26,303 nt of DNA from Ktedonobacterales bacterium. Lineage in GTDB: Bacteria; Chloroflexota; Ktedonobacteria; Ktedonobacterales; JADMIN01. Shown here piece by piece: positions 12,953 to 20,662 of this stretch. The stretch spans positions 1 to 26,303 of the forward strand of contig JAICVT010000007.1 in the NCBI GenBank assembly GCA_025935235.1. Direction: 5' to 3'. Position 1 is the stretch's first letter; every line of letters begins with the position of its first letter. The position numbers and the translations under genes are program-made. Under the pieces are notes generated by a model. It saw nothing but the letters and a program-made list of their open reading frames with translations, was not told the DNA's origin and did not search any database.

Positions 12953-13870
12953 ATGCCGAACATCAGGCGACAGGCGCTGCTCACCAGCGTCGTGGGCAGC
13001 TATCCAACCGAGGGGCTGCCGCCGCGCCGCGCCATCGAGCGCGCCGTAGAGGATCAGCTGCTGGCGGGGGTGGATGTCATCAGCGACGGGCAGCCGCGCG
13101 GCGACATGATCGAGACATTCGCCGCGCGTATCCCCGGCATCGAGCGGCGCGACGATGGCGCGTGGGAAGTCGTTGATTCGCTGGACTTCCCGGCTATGCC
13201 CATCGTGGCGGGCGACTTCACGCTGGCGCGCGAGCTGGCCGCGCGGCGCGCCGAGGTCAAGGGCATCGTCACCGGGCCGATTACGCTGGCGCTCTCGCTG
13301 CAGGTCGCTCCAGAGGCGCCCTATAACGCGCCACACGATCCGCGCATGATCCTGCGGCTGGCCGAGATTCTGGGGCGCGAGCTGGCGGCGCTGGTGGCGG
13401 CGGGCGCGCGGGTGACCCAGGTGGATGAGCCGCTGCTGCCGCGCGCGCTGGCCGGCCTCGTGAGCATGGAGCTGGCCAGCGACGCGCTGCGCGAATTCGC
13501 CGCCACCTCCATGTTGCCCGCGCTGCACGTCTGCGGCGATGTGCGCGACGTGGCCAATGATCTCCTCCTGCTCAACTTCGCGGTCTACGACATCGAGAAC
13601 AGCGCCATCGCCAATGCCGCCGCGTTCGACGCCGAGCAACTCGACTTCGCTGGCTCGAAGATCAGCGCGGGCTGCGTCTCCACCAGCCACGCTGAGGTGG
13701 AACCTGTCGAGACGATTCGCGAGCGCATCCGCGCGACCATGCGCCACATTCCGCCGGAGCGGCTGTGGGTCTCGCCCGACTGCGGGCTGCGCAACCTGCC
13801 GCGAGCCGCCGCGCTGGAGAAGCTGAAGCGCATGGTCGCCGCCTCGCAGGAGCTGCGCGCCGAGCTGTGA
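12953..13870 (+). CDS. metE: Short (core-type) cobalamin-independent-like methionine synthase
   Basis: A 305-residue protein equal to the C-terminal catalytic half of MetE. It opens with TSVVGSYP and ISDGQPRGDM, the homocysteine-site segments. The zinc ligands are all present: H192 and C194 in LHVCGD, E215 in VYDIENS, and C277 in SPDCGLR. VTQVDEPLLP is also conserved. Full-length MetE has about 750 residues and an N-terminal duplicate domain; this protein has none. Such core MetEs are known in Chloroflexota and others, where methylcobalamin or a corrinoid protein, not folate, is thought to give the methyl group. That donor is inferred from the family. ATG 12953 was chosen because AAGGA lies ten bases upstream; GTG 12932 is in frame. 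No methionine riboswitch is seen. Confidence 0.9.
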   Translation: MPNIRRQALLTSVVGSYPTEGLPPRRAIERAVEDQLLAGVDVISDGQPRGDMIETFAARIPGIERRDDGAWEVVDSLDFPAMPIVAGDFTLARELAARRAEVKGIVTGPITLALSLQVAPEAPYNAPHDPRMILRLAEILGRELAALVAAGARVTQVDEPLLPRALAGLVSMELASDALREFAATSMLPALHVCGDVRDVANDLLLLNFAVYDIENSAIANAAAFDAEQLDFAGSKISAGCVSTSHAEVEPVETIRERIRATMRHIPPERLWVSPDCGLRNLPRAAALEKLKRMVAASQELRAEL

Positions 13871-13914
13871 GCTGCGAAGGCGTAGACGGGCGGGAGAGTG
13901 GGTGACGTGCAGGG

Positions 13915-14056
13915 AAACGGGCGGGTAAACCCGCAGCTAAGTGGTCTGCGGGCCGCAAAGCCTGCCTCCGCAGGCTGGGATCTGGGATCCGGTAGTCCGC
14001 GCAGGCGGACTTCGCGGCCTGACAGAGCCTCCTAGCTTAGGTTTCAACCGCCAGCC
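13915..14056. repeat. Dispersed intergenic repeat, copy 1
   Basis: Stacked palindromes fill this stretch: GCGGGTAAACCCGC near 13920, AGCCTGC/GCAGGCT near 13960-13977, and GTCCGC/GCGGAC at 13995-14010. It ends in GGTTTCAACCGCCAGCC (14040-14056). The part from 13994 to 14056 aligns with 24266-24330, and the last 17 bases are identical. It is noncoding. Confidence 0.7.
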
Positions 14057-14062
14057 GTCCCC

Positions 14063-14091
14063 TTGCGCCGCTCTGGCCCGCGTGGTACGCT
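14063..14091 (+). promoter_or_regulatory. Candidate promoter of the T-box/leuS transcript
   Basis: TTGCGC (14063-14068) and TACGCT (14086-14091) are 17 bp apart. Transcription would start near 14098, about 25 nt before stem I of the T-box. The position supports it more than the sequence match does. Confidence 0.4.
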
Positions 14092-14120
14092 GGCGACAAC
14101 AACCGAATCGTGAGACAGCG

Positions 14121-14394
14121 AAGAACGAGGATAGTAGGCGCCGCGTCCCCTTCAGAGAGTCGGCGGCCGGTGCGAGCCGATGTGTGAAGCGCGCTGAAGC
14201 TCCCTCGTGAGCTACGTCGGTGAGCCGCCGCGATGATCGCGGACAGGGTAGCCGACGACGGGAACTCCCGTTACAGGGTCGGGGCGTGTTGGCGCCCTCA
14301 GAGGCCGCGACCGCGAGGCCGCGACGAAACAAGGTGGTACCGCGAATACCGCAGCGTGCGCTGTTCGCCCTTGTCAGGGTGGATGGCGCTTTTT
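14121..14394 (+). ncRNA. Leucine-specific T-box riboswitch (specifier CUC) with terminator
   Basis: The leader senses uncharged tRNA-Leu and allows leuS transcription when charging falls. Stem I closes with ACGAGG (14125-14130) pairing to CCTCGT (14203-14208). It carries the AGTA element (14132-14135), an AGAGAG element (14153-14159 area) and a GGTGCGAGCC distal loop (14169-14178). GAAG then CTC (14200-14202) sits where the specifier triplet is expected; CUC is a Leu codon. An ACGGGA/TCCCGT hairpin lies at 14258-14271. The T-box AAGGTGGTACCGCG is at 14331-14344. ACAAGG (14329-14334) can pair with CCTTGT (14369-14374) as antiterminator. The base after the specifier is C, where a purine is usual. 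Confidence 0.93.
14359..14394 (+). terminator. Intrinsic terminator of the T-box
   Basis: A 13-bp stem (14359-14371 with 14376-14388, four G-U pairs), loop TGTC, then C and five T (14390-14394). Its left arm shares CCTTGT with the antiterminator, so the two structures exclude each other. Confidence 0.9.
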
Positions 14395-14407
14395 GCTGCC
14401 CGCGCAT

Positions 14408-14508
14408 CTCCTGTTCCCTCCCTTCTAGCACGAGAAGGAGGCAGGAGGTGAAGTCCCGCTCCGGTTCCCCCTCCCCTCGCAGGGGAGGGGGCCAGGAGGT
14501 GAGGTCCG
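14408..14508. repeat. Two GC-rich hairpin repeats between the T-box terminator and leuS
   Basis: Two adjacent units each end in CAGGAGGTGAAGTC or CCAGGAGGTGAGGTC. The second holds a perfect 11-bp stem with a 3-nt loop (CCCCCTCCCCT 14467-14477, AGGGGAGGGGG 14481-14491). The first is a less perfect version (CCTCCCTTCT facing AGAAGGAGG). They belong with the units at 4700-4823 and 17300-17396. They lengthen the T-box-to-start distance to about 195 nt. Confidence 0.7.
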
Positions 14509-14589
14509 CGCGGCCAACAGCCCATCCTCCCGCCTCTGCTCATTTGTTGGCATCAGCAGTGTTGCAGTCACAGAGAGGATGCGCGGAAC

Positions 14590-17229
14590 ATGGCGCGAGC
14601 ACACACACCACGACGATCAGCCCGCGAGCCAGCGGCCGAGCGGCCAGCCAAAGCCGCGATCAGCCGTAAGCGCGGCAGTGAAGGCGCCGCGAAAGCGAGC
14701 GGCGCCACACCCACCAGCGGCGCTAGCGCGGAAACGCCACGCAAGGCGCGCCCGCCGCGCTACGACTTCGCCGCCTTCGAGGCGCGCTGGCGCGCGGAGT
14801 GGGAGGCGCACGCGATCTATCGCGTTGATCTGGATCACGCGACTCGTCCCTTCTACAACCTGATGATGTTCCCCTATCCCTCCGCCGAGGGGTTGCACGT
14901 CGGCAACGTCTACGCCTACGTCGGCTCCGACATCCAGGGGCGGCTGATGGCGATGCGCGGCTACGACGTCTTCGAGCCGATGGGCTTCGACGCCTTTGGC
15001 ATTCACAGCGAGAACTTCGCCATCAAGCGCCGTGAGCATCCCGCCAGGCTGACCGCGCGCAACGTCGCCCGCTTCCGCGAGGAGCAGCTGAAGCGCATCG
15101 GCAATCGCTTCGACTGGTCGCACGAGGTCAACACCACCGACCCCGCCTACTACCGCTGGACACAGTGGATCTTCCTGCAACTGTTCAGGATGGGGCTGGC
15201 CGAGCGCAAAACCGGCGTCGTCAACTGGTGTCCGCATGATCAGACCGTGCTGGCCGACGAGCAGGTGATTGACGGCCGCTGCGAGCGCTGCGGCGCGCTG
15301 GTCGAGCGGCGCGAGCTGCCGCACTGGGCGCTGCGCATCACCGCCTATGCCGATCGCCTGCTGGATGATCTGGACACGCTGGACTGGTCGGAGCGCGTCA
15401 AAGCCGCCCAGCGCCACTGGATTGGCCGCTCGCGCGGCGTCGAGTTTGCGCTGGCGGTGGCTGGCCACGCCGACGAGCGCGTCACCGTCTTCACCACGCG
15501 CCCCGATACGGTCTTCGGCGTCATATTCGTCGTCCTGGCGCCAGAGCATCCGCTGGTGGAGCGCATCACCACGCCCGCGCGCCGCGAGGCCGTCGCCGCC
15601 TACCGCGCGGGCGCCCCGGCTCGCCGCGCCGAGCGCGAGGCCGCGCGCGAGGCCGCGCGCGAGAGCGGGAGCGGCGCCGAGGCCGAGCCGATGGGCGTCT
15701 TCACCGGCGCCTATGCCATCCATCCCATCACGGGCGAGCAGGTTCCCATCTGGGTCGCCGACTACGTGCTGATGGGCTACGGCTCCGGCGCCATCATGGC
15801 TGTGCCAGCTCACGACGAGCGCGACTGGGACTTCGCCCGCGCGATGGGTCTGCCAGTGCGTCCCGTCATCCAGCCCAGCGAGCAGTCCAGCGAGGCGAGC
15901 GACGCCCCCGCCGACGCCGCGTACATTGGCGAGGGGCGGCTGATCAACTCTGGCGCGTTCACGGGCCAGCCCTCCGCGCGGGCGCGCGAGGCCATCGCCG
16001 CCGACTTCGAGCGGAGCGGAATTGGGCGAACGGTGGCGCGCTATCATCTGCGCGATTGGCTGATCAGCCGCCAGCGCTACTGGGGGCCACCAATCCCGAT
16101 CATCTACTGCCCGGAGCATGGCGCTGTCGCCGTGCCCGATGACGAGCTGCCAGTGCGCCTGCCCGAACTGGAGAACTACCAGCCGACGGGTACGGGTGGC
16201 TCACCGCTGGCGCGCGTCGAGAGCTTCGTCCACACCGCCTGCCCGATCTGCGGGCGGCCCGCCACGCGCGACACCGACGTGATGGATAACTTCCTGGACT
16301 CGGCGTGGTACTACCTGCGCTACCCCTCCAGCGATGACCAGACGCGCGCGTGGGATCCAGAGCGCACGCGCAAGTGGCTGCCGGTGGATCTGTACATCGG
16401 CGGGGCGGAGCATAGCGTGCTGCACCTGCTGTATGCGCGCTTCATCGCGATGGCGATGCATGACGCGGGCCTGCTGGAGTTCGATGAGCCGTTCAAGCGT
16501 TTCCGCGCCCACGGCATCATCACGCTGAACGGCGCCAAGATCAGCAAGTCGAAGGGCAACGTCATCAATCCAGACGCCTACATCAGCGCCTACGGAGCCG
16601 ATGCGCTGCGCGTGCAACTGGTCTTCATGGGGCCATATGAGCTGGGCGGCGACTTCAGCGAGCGCGGCATTGCGGGCGTGGTGCGCTTCCTGGAGCGGGT
16701 CTGGCGCATCGGGGCGGAGCGCGGCCCGACGTTGCGCGATGTGGCGCCTGGCGTCGAAGCGCGTCGCGCGCTGAACCAGGCCATCCAGAAGGTGAGCGAC
16801 GACACCGCTGCGCTGAAGTACAACACCGCCATCGCCGAGCTGATGCGCTATTCTGGCGAGCTGGAGGCGCGCGCCGAACGCGAGCCGATCACGCGCGAGG
16901 AGGCGCGGACGCTGCTGCTGTTGCTGGCGCCCTACGCGCCCTACATCACCGAGGAGCTGTGGCGACGCACCGGCGGCGAGGGCTTCATCCACCAGCAGCC
17001 CTGGCCAGCGGTGGACGCCGAGGCGCCGCGCGCTGAGACGGTGACGATCATCGCGCAGGTAGACGGCAGGCTGCGGGCGCGACTGACGCTGCCCACTGGC
17101 GCGACGGAGGCCGAGGCGCTGGCGGCCGCGCTGGCCAGCGAGACTGTGCGCCGCGCGCTGGGGCCGGACGAGCCGCGACAGATCATCTTCGTCGCCGACC
17201 GCCTGATCAATCTGGTCAGCGCGGACTGA
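14590..17229 (+). CDS. leuS: Leucyl-tRNA synthetase
   Basis: LeuRS charges tRNA-Leu with leucine in the cytosol. The 879 residues include a basic, low-complexity N-terminal extension of about 55 residues before the family start (YDFAAFEARWRAEWEAHAIY). The class I HIGH signature is HVGN (103-106) in YPSAEGLHVGNVYAYVGSDI. A zinc-site CPHDQ...CERC follows. The CP1 editing domain includes VFTTRPDTVFG near residue 303 and a metal-free GYGSGAIMAVPAHDERDWDFA loop. RDWLISRQRYWGPPIPIIYC and MDNFLDSAWYYLRYPS are typical. The KMSKS loop reads KISKS (650-654). A tRNA-binding C-terminal domain follows. ATG 14590 is weakly supported (AGAGGA about 12 bases upstream). Expression should be controlled by the leucine T-box just upstream. 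Confidence 0.97.
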   Translation: MARAHTPRRSAREPAAERPAKAAISRKRGSEGAAKASGATPTSGASAETPRKARPPRYDFAAFEARWRAEWEAHAIYRVDLDHATRPFYNLMMFPYPSAEGLHVGNVYAYVGSDIQGRLMAMRGYDVFEPMGFDAFGIHSENFAIKRREHPARLTARNVARFREEQLKRIGNRFDWSHEVNTTDPAYYRWTQWIFLQLFRMGLAERKTGVVNWCPHDQTVLADEQVIDGRCERCGALVERRELPHWALRITAYADRLLDDLDTLDWSERVKAAQRHWIGRSRGVEFALAVAGHADERVTVFTTRPDTVFGVIFVVLAPEHPLVERITTPARREAVAAYRAGAPARRAEREAAREAARESGSGAEAEPMGVFTGAYAIHPITGEQVPIWVADYVLMGYGSGAIMAVPAHDERDWDFARAMGLPVRPVIQPSEQSSEASDAPADAAYIGEGRLINSGAFTGQPSARAREAIAADFERSGIGRTVARYHLRDWLISRQRYWGPPIPIIYCPEHGAVAVPDDELPVRLPELENYQPTGTGGSPLARVESFVHTACPICGRPATRDTDVMDNFLDSAWYYLRYPSSDDQTRAWDPERTRKWLPVDLYIGGAEHSVLHLLYARFIAMAMHDAGLLEFDEPFKRFRAHGIITLNGAKISKSKGNVINPDAYISAYGADALRVQLVFMGPYELGGDFSERGIAGVVRFLERVWRIGAERGPTLRDVAPGVEARRALNQAIQKVSDDTAALKYNTAIAELMRYSGELEARAEREPITREEARTLLLLLAPYAPYITEELWRRTGGEGFIHQQPWPAVDAEAPRAETVTIIAQVDGRLRARLTLPTGATEAEALAAALASETVRRALGPDEPRQIIFVADRLINLVSAD

Positions 17230-17299
17230 TCGGCGCTGGGCGAGGGACAAACAACCATCGGCTGGTTGCAATCACCGCAACCGCTCGGCGATCACGGTT

Positions 17300-17396
17300 C
17301 CCCTCACCCTCTGGGAGAGGGGCGGGATGTGGGCTACGCTCACCAACAATACAGATATCCCCCTCGCTTTGCGGGCGAGGGGGACGCGGGATGCGC
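17300..17396. repeat. Two GC-rich hairpin repeats between leuS and cpaE
   Basis: The first unit is CCCTCT (17307-17312), loop GGG, AGAGGG (17316-17321). The second is a 10-bp stem, TCCCCCTCGC (17358-17367) and GCGAGGGGGA (17375-17384). The two genes converge here, so the hairpins could end transcription from both sides, though no U-tract follows. This is the same repeat type as at 4700 and 14408. Confidence 0.6.
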
Positions 17397-17414
17397 GTAG
17401 GTCAGCCTCAATGG

Positions 17415-18653
17415 TTACTGCCGAAAGGCGGGCCAGCGACGGCTCGGCGTGGGGTCATTCTGCGGCGCCAGCACCTCGACCGCGCGCTGGGCCAGCGTAT
17501 GGATGGCGCGCGAGATTGGGGCGGCCTTCTGCGAAACGATGAACGGCACGCCGCGATTGATCGAGGCCACCACCAGCTTCTCGTCCTCGGGAATCTGCGC
17601 GAAGAAGCGGCGGCGCAGCTGCGACTCCACCTGGTTCGGGCGGATGCCATAGTACTGCTCGACCCGGTTGCAGACCAGCCGCACCTTCGAGAGCGAGATA
17701 TTGACCCGCTCGGCGAGCTGGAAGAACTGGCTGACGCGGTGGATAGTCGTCACTTCCAGCGTCGTGACCGCCGCGATCAGGTCGGCTTCCTCCAGCACCG
17801 TCAGGGTCGCCTCGGAGAGATAGCTGCCCGTATCCACCACGACATAATCGAAGTTGTCGCGCAGCGCCGAGAGAATCGTCTTGGTGGCGTCGGAGGTGAA
17901 TTGCTCGGCTGACTCTGGCGAGAGCGGCGCGCGCAGCAACCCAATCTCGGAGTCAGCGTGCTTGATGACCGTTCCCTCGATGATCTCCTGGTCAATGCCA
18001 ACCGCTTCGCGCAGTTCGTCAATGCTGGCGCTGGTGTTGATGTTCAGCAGCACATGCGCGTCGCCGTTTTGCAGGTTGGCGTCTACCAGCACGACTGACT
18101 TCTGGCTCGCCTGCTGCAGCGCGATGGCCAGATTGGCGGCCAGCACGCTCGTCCCCGCGCCACCCTTGGGGCTGTAGACCGCGATGATCTTGCGCAGCCC
18201 GCCGCTGCCACCGCCGCCGCTGGCGGCATAGCCACCGCCACCGGGGCCTGGCTGGGGGATGTTCTCAATGGCGCGGCGGATCGTGCGGACGAGCTTCTCG
18301 CTGGTAAACGGCTTGACCAGGAAACCGCGCGCGCCCACAGACATGGCCTGCGAGAAGATCTCCGGGTCAGCCTGCACCGACATCATCACGATGCAGGTGT
18401 TAATCTGCCGGTTGATGACCTCGGCGACTTCGACGCCATCCATATCGCGCAGGTTGATGTCCATCAGAATGACATCGGGGCGAAGCTGGTCAGCCTTTTG
18501 AATAGCATCGCGCCCGCTGGAGGCGATGCCCACCACGCGGATGTCCTTCTCGAAGTGGAGGAGCTTCTGCACGTTTTGCGCGGTCTCCGCCATGTCATCC
18601 ACGATCAGTAAACGGATTGTATCCGGCGCGCGTCCATCCGACTGTTGACCCAT
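17415..18653 (-). CDS. cpaE: CpaE/TadZ: receiver domain fused to a MinD/ParA-type ATPase
   Basis: TadZ/CpaE places the Tad (type IVc) pilus machine at the cell membrane. The protein has 412 residues. Residues 12-130 form a response-regulator receiver domain with all active residues: D19/D20, phospho-acceptor D65 (VILMDINLRDMDG) and K114 in LVKPF. Many CpaE proteins have degenerate receivers; this one looks competent. A Gly-rich linker (135-152) leads to a MinD/ParA ATPase (153-400) with deviant Walker A SPKGGAGTS (161-169, with the signature K163), VVLVDANLQNGD, and DYVVVDTGSYL as Walker B region. ATG 18653 has only weak purines upstream. The gene lies downstream of flp and cpaB on the same strand, behind its own structured leader. 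Its cognate kinase is not in the window. Confidence 0.92.
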   Translation of the reverse strand: MGQQSDGRAPDTIRLLIVDDMAETAQNVQKLLHFEKDIRVVGIASSGRDAIQKADQLRPDVILMDINLRDMDGVEVAEVINRQINTCIVMMSVQADPEIFSQAMSVGARGFLVKPFTSEKLVRTIRRAIENIPQPGPGGGGYAASGGGGSGGLRKIIAVYSPKGGAGTSVLAANLAIALQQASQKSVVLVDANLQNGDAHVLLNINTSASIDELREAVGIDQEIIEGTVIKHADSEIGLLRAPLSPESAEQFTSDATKTILSALRDNFDYVVVDTGSYLSEATLTVLEEADLIAAVTTLEVTTIHRVSQFFQLAERVNISLSKVRLVCNRVEQYYGIRPNQVESQLRRRFFAQIPEDEKLVVASINRGVPFIVSQKAAPISRAIHTLAQRAVEVLAPQNDPTPSRRWPAFRQ

Positions 18654-18765
18654 CTTCTTTTACCCCGTCCACAGAAAGTCCTGGCGTCGTCCCAGGCGCC
18701 CTGGCCTGCCACCACCGACGACATATGCTGGAGAGACACGCTCTGCGCGCGTCGCGCCACACACA

Positions 18766-18806
18766 GAACTGGTCCGCTCTCCCTCGCTGGGATCACGGAC
18801 CAGTTC
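18766..18806 (-). promoter_or_regulatory. Inverted repeat in the cpaE leader
   Basis: Perfect 11-bp arms, GAACTGGTCCG (18766-18776) and CGGACCAGTTC (18796-18806), around a 19-nt loop. It lies in the 5' leader of cpaE, 113 bp before the start codon. It could be a leader hairpin or an operator. It matches no riboswitch class that I recognise. Confidence 0.55.
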
Positions 18807-18830
18807 AGCCGCTTGAGGGAATACTTCCGC

Positions 18831-18836
18831 AGTATA
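18831..18836 (-). promoter_or_regulatory. Candidate -10 (TATACT) for cpaE
   Basis: Minus-strand TATACT would give a start near 18824 and a leader of about 170 nt containing the 11-bp inverted repeat. The -35 is weak. Confidence 0.35.
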
Positions 18837-18869
18837 CCGCATCATCCACGCATTCAGCAGCCTCTGCGC

Positions 18870-18900
18870 CCACTGTGGCGAGAGTCACTCGCCACAGTGG
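18870..18900 (-). terminator. Hairpin after cpaB
   Basis: A perfect 13-bp stem (CCACTGTGGCGAG and CTCGCCACAGTGG) with loop AGTCA lies 13 bp after the cpaB stop. No U-tract follows on the minus strand, so it may end transcription poorly or protect the mRNA 3' end. Confidence 0.5.
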
Positions 18901-18913
18901 TGGGGCTACTGGG

Positions 18914-19717
18914 CTAGTGGAAGAATTCGGAGATGATCGTGCCTGAATTGACCGGCGTGGTCGTCGCGGGCGCCGTGTCACCGGGCTTGCGGATTGCCAG
19001 CTCGAAGGTGGCGACGTTGCTGGTCAGGTACTGCAACGTTTGCGCATCCTGATGCTTGACGACCACGAACACGGCGCTGCCCCGCACGGCGTAGACGTAC
19101 AGGTTCTGAATCATGGTCTGGCTTTCGCACGGCGGGGCGCCCGAGGGAAGATTTGGCAGGTTGGCATTGCAGAAGATGGCGATCAGATCAACGTGGTCGC
19201 CTGGCACCATCGCTGGCGCGCCATCCACCTTGATCTGCACCAGCACATCGCCGGCTTTTATCTGGCCCGGATTGATCGAGGTCAGGCTACCTACCGCGCC
19301 TGTACCCGCTGCCGCCAACCGGGGATCCGGATTGCGCAGGATTTCGCCCGCGTAGAAGTTGCTGCTGATGGATTGGCCGTTGAGGAAGGTGTTCAGGTCA
19401 GTCTGGCTCTTGAAGATGTAGGCGTCTTTGGGCGCGAAGTCCGTATTGACCGTCTTCGTGGTAAAGGCGGCGGAGATCAGGATGTAGCTGGCCTGAGTAT
19501 CGCCGACCTGGCCAGACTGCGAAGTGGAGAGAACCGAGCCAGCCTGCAGATCGGACGCGGCCACGACGACCGTCTCGGTCTGTAGCGGAGCGGAGGTGTA
19601 GGTGCTGACGACGAAGATCACGATGGCGCCAGCGGCCAGGGCCAGCAACACACCCAAGAGTATGAGTGTGCGCCCCCCAGACGAGCGGGTGCGCATGGGG
19701 CGAGCCGGAGCTGCCAT
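18914..19717 (-). CDS. cpaB: CpaB/RcpC Tad pilus assembly protein
   Basis: CpaB works outside the cytoplasmic membrane in Tad pilus assembly. The 267-residue protein has a short basic N-terminus (MAAPARPMRTRSSGGR), one membrane helix (about 17-41, LILLGVLLALAAGAIVIFVVST), then a SAF-like domain. VVVAASDLQAGSVLSTSQ is the usual 'A-x-x-L-x-x-G-x-x-L' opening. YAGEILRNPDPR and MVPGDHVDLIAIFCN are the later conserved segments, the latter being the RcpC/CpaB 'V-P-G-D-x-V-D-V' motif. The start at 19717 is set by AGGAGG nine bases upstream; the frame is open further 5'. It lies 253 bp after flp and before cpaE, all on one strand. Confidence 0.9.
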   Translation of the reverse strand: MAAPARPMRTRSSGGRTLILLGVLLALAAGAIVIFVVSTYTSAPLQTETVVVAASDLQAGSVLSTSQSGQVGDTQASYILISAAFTTKTVNTDFAPKDAYIFKSQTDLNTFLNGQSISSNFYAGEILRNPDPRLAAAGTGAVGSLTSINPGQIKAGDVLVQIKVDGAPAMVPGDHVDLIAIFCNANLPNLPSGAPPCESQTMIQNLYVYAVRGSAVFVVVKHQDAQTLQYLTSNVATFELAIRKPGDTAPATTTPVNSGTIISEFFH

Positions 19718-19970
19718 GGGGAAGTACCTCCTGGAGCGGTTGTTGACGTGGCGGACGGGGTCATCGAACGGGTACGCGGTCAACGAACTCTGTCGTACAA
19801 GTCAGGCGCGCTGATCCTGATGCGCCGACTCTTGAAGTGCAGGGACGAAACACAACAGGGTAGCGCCACAACAGTACCTAATCGTATGCCGCGTGCGCTA
19901 CCCCGTGCGGTCCCAGGCGCCGCTGGGGTCGGAGCGAGCCGCCCAGTGACGCCTGGAGTTGATGGCGCTT

Positions 19971-20123
19971 TTAGAGCGCGCTGTTGATGTGCACGAAGAT
20001 GCTGGAGATGGCCGGGCCAAGCAGCACGAGCGCCGCGATAACCACGATGGCGACCAGGGCGATGATCAGGGCATACTCTACGAGGCCCTGGCCACGGCTG
20101 CTGCGGCGAGAAAGCATGTTCAT
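19971..20123 (-). CDS. flp: Flp-type pilin
   Basis: A 50-residue prepilin. After a short basic leader (MNMLSRRSSRG) comes QGLVEYALIIALVAIVVIAALVLLGPAISSIF. The G11/Q12 cleavage site, with Glu at mature +5 and Tyr at +6, is the Flp (type IVb/c) hallmark, followed by one hydrophobic helix. The mature form of 39 residues would be cut by a prepilin peptidase that is not in the window. GGAGG lies six bases before the ATG. It is the major structural subunit of a Tad pilus, used for adhesion. A 7-bp imperfect hairpin (about 19913-19956) lies after the stop. Confidence 0.93.
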   Translation of the reverse strand: MNMLSRRSSRGQGLVEYALIIALVAIVVIAALVLLGPAISSIFVHINSAL

Positions 20124-20662
20124 CGAAGTCCTCCAAACACAAGCAACGATTCGGGCGCTGCTTTTGGCTCGCGCCACAACGTTCGCGGGCATCGGAGCGC
20201 TGCGGTATGACCGAGACGCTCGTAGGCGCCGCATTTCCTCACATGGCGCTCAGGCGCCCTCGCGGGCTGCTGAGACACCCAAACAACTACTGTGGGGCAG
20301 TGTGACGTGTCTACGGGCATCCCCATCACCCTCACCACCACAATCCGCCTAGGAGCGACGCCGTTGACTACACGATGGTTAATTGCTTTTGGCGTCACTC
20401 AGATACCTTAACGCGGGCATCCAATCACAGTAACGAGATGCTTGCTATAGTCCCAAATGGGCGGTGGACCCCATCGTTCTCGCCGACCGCGCGGATTCCA
20501 GGGCGCCATGAGGCGCCTTGCTCGACGCCCAACCCATGCGCGGCGCTGGTCCCGCGAAGCCCGATAGCCATCACCTCCTCCTCGTCACAACCTCACCTAC
20601 CCAATTGGCCCAGGCGCTGACCACTCCAGCATGGGGTGTGAATCAGTCGAGATCCCCGCTGG
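20124..20662. other. 539-bp region between the response regulator and flp
   Basis: There is no clear gene. A 48-codon minus-strand frame (20425-20571) with a strong Shine-Dalgarno is listed separately as a weak candidate. A GGCGCC-ATGA-GGCGCC palindrome lies near 20503-20520. The region must hold the flp promoter, but I cannot point to a convincing one. Confidence 0.4.
20425..20571 (-). CDS. Possible small protein of 48 residues
   Basis: The frame begins with ATG right after GAGGAGGAGGTG, the strongest Shine-Dalgarno-like stretch nearby. It encodes a 48-residue peptide starting MAIGLRGTSAAHGLG and ending TIASISLL. There is no membrane helix, and no family I recognise. It lies between the response regulator and flp on their strand. 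The purine stretch could be chance, and composition gives no extra support. Confidence 0.25.
   Translation of the reverse strand: MAIGLRGTSAAHGLGVEQGASWRPGIRAVGENDGVHRPFGTIASISLL

Noticed and set aside
14617..16119. 500-codon open frame antisense to leuS
   Set aside because: It lies opposite a certain gene. Its composition (Arg, Ala, Gly, Gln, Asp) is what GC-rich antisense frames give, and it has no family motif.
17264..17282. GGTTGC/GCAACC hairpin after leuS as a terminator
   Set aside because: Only six base pairs with no U-tract; the repeat hairpins just downstream are stronger candidates.
20120..20398. 92-codon minus-strand frame overlapping the flp start
   Set aside because: It lacks a Shine-Dalgarno and recognisable motifs, and would overlap the well-supported flp start.
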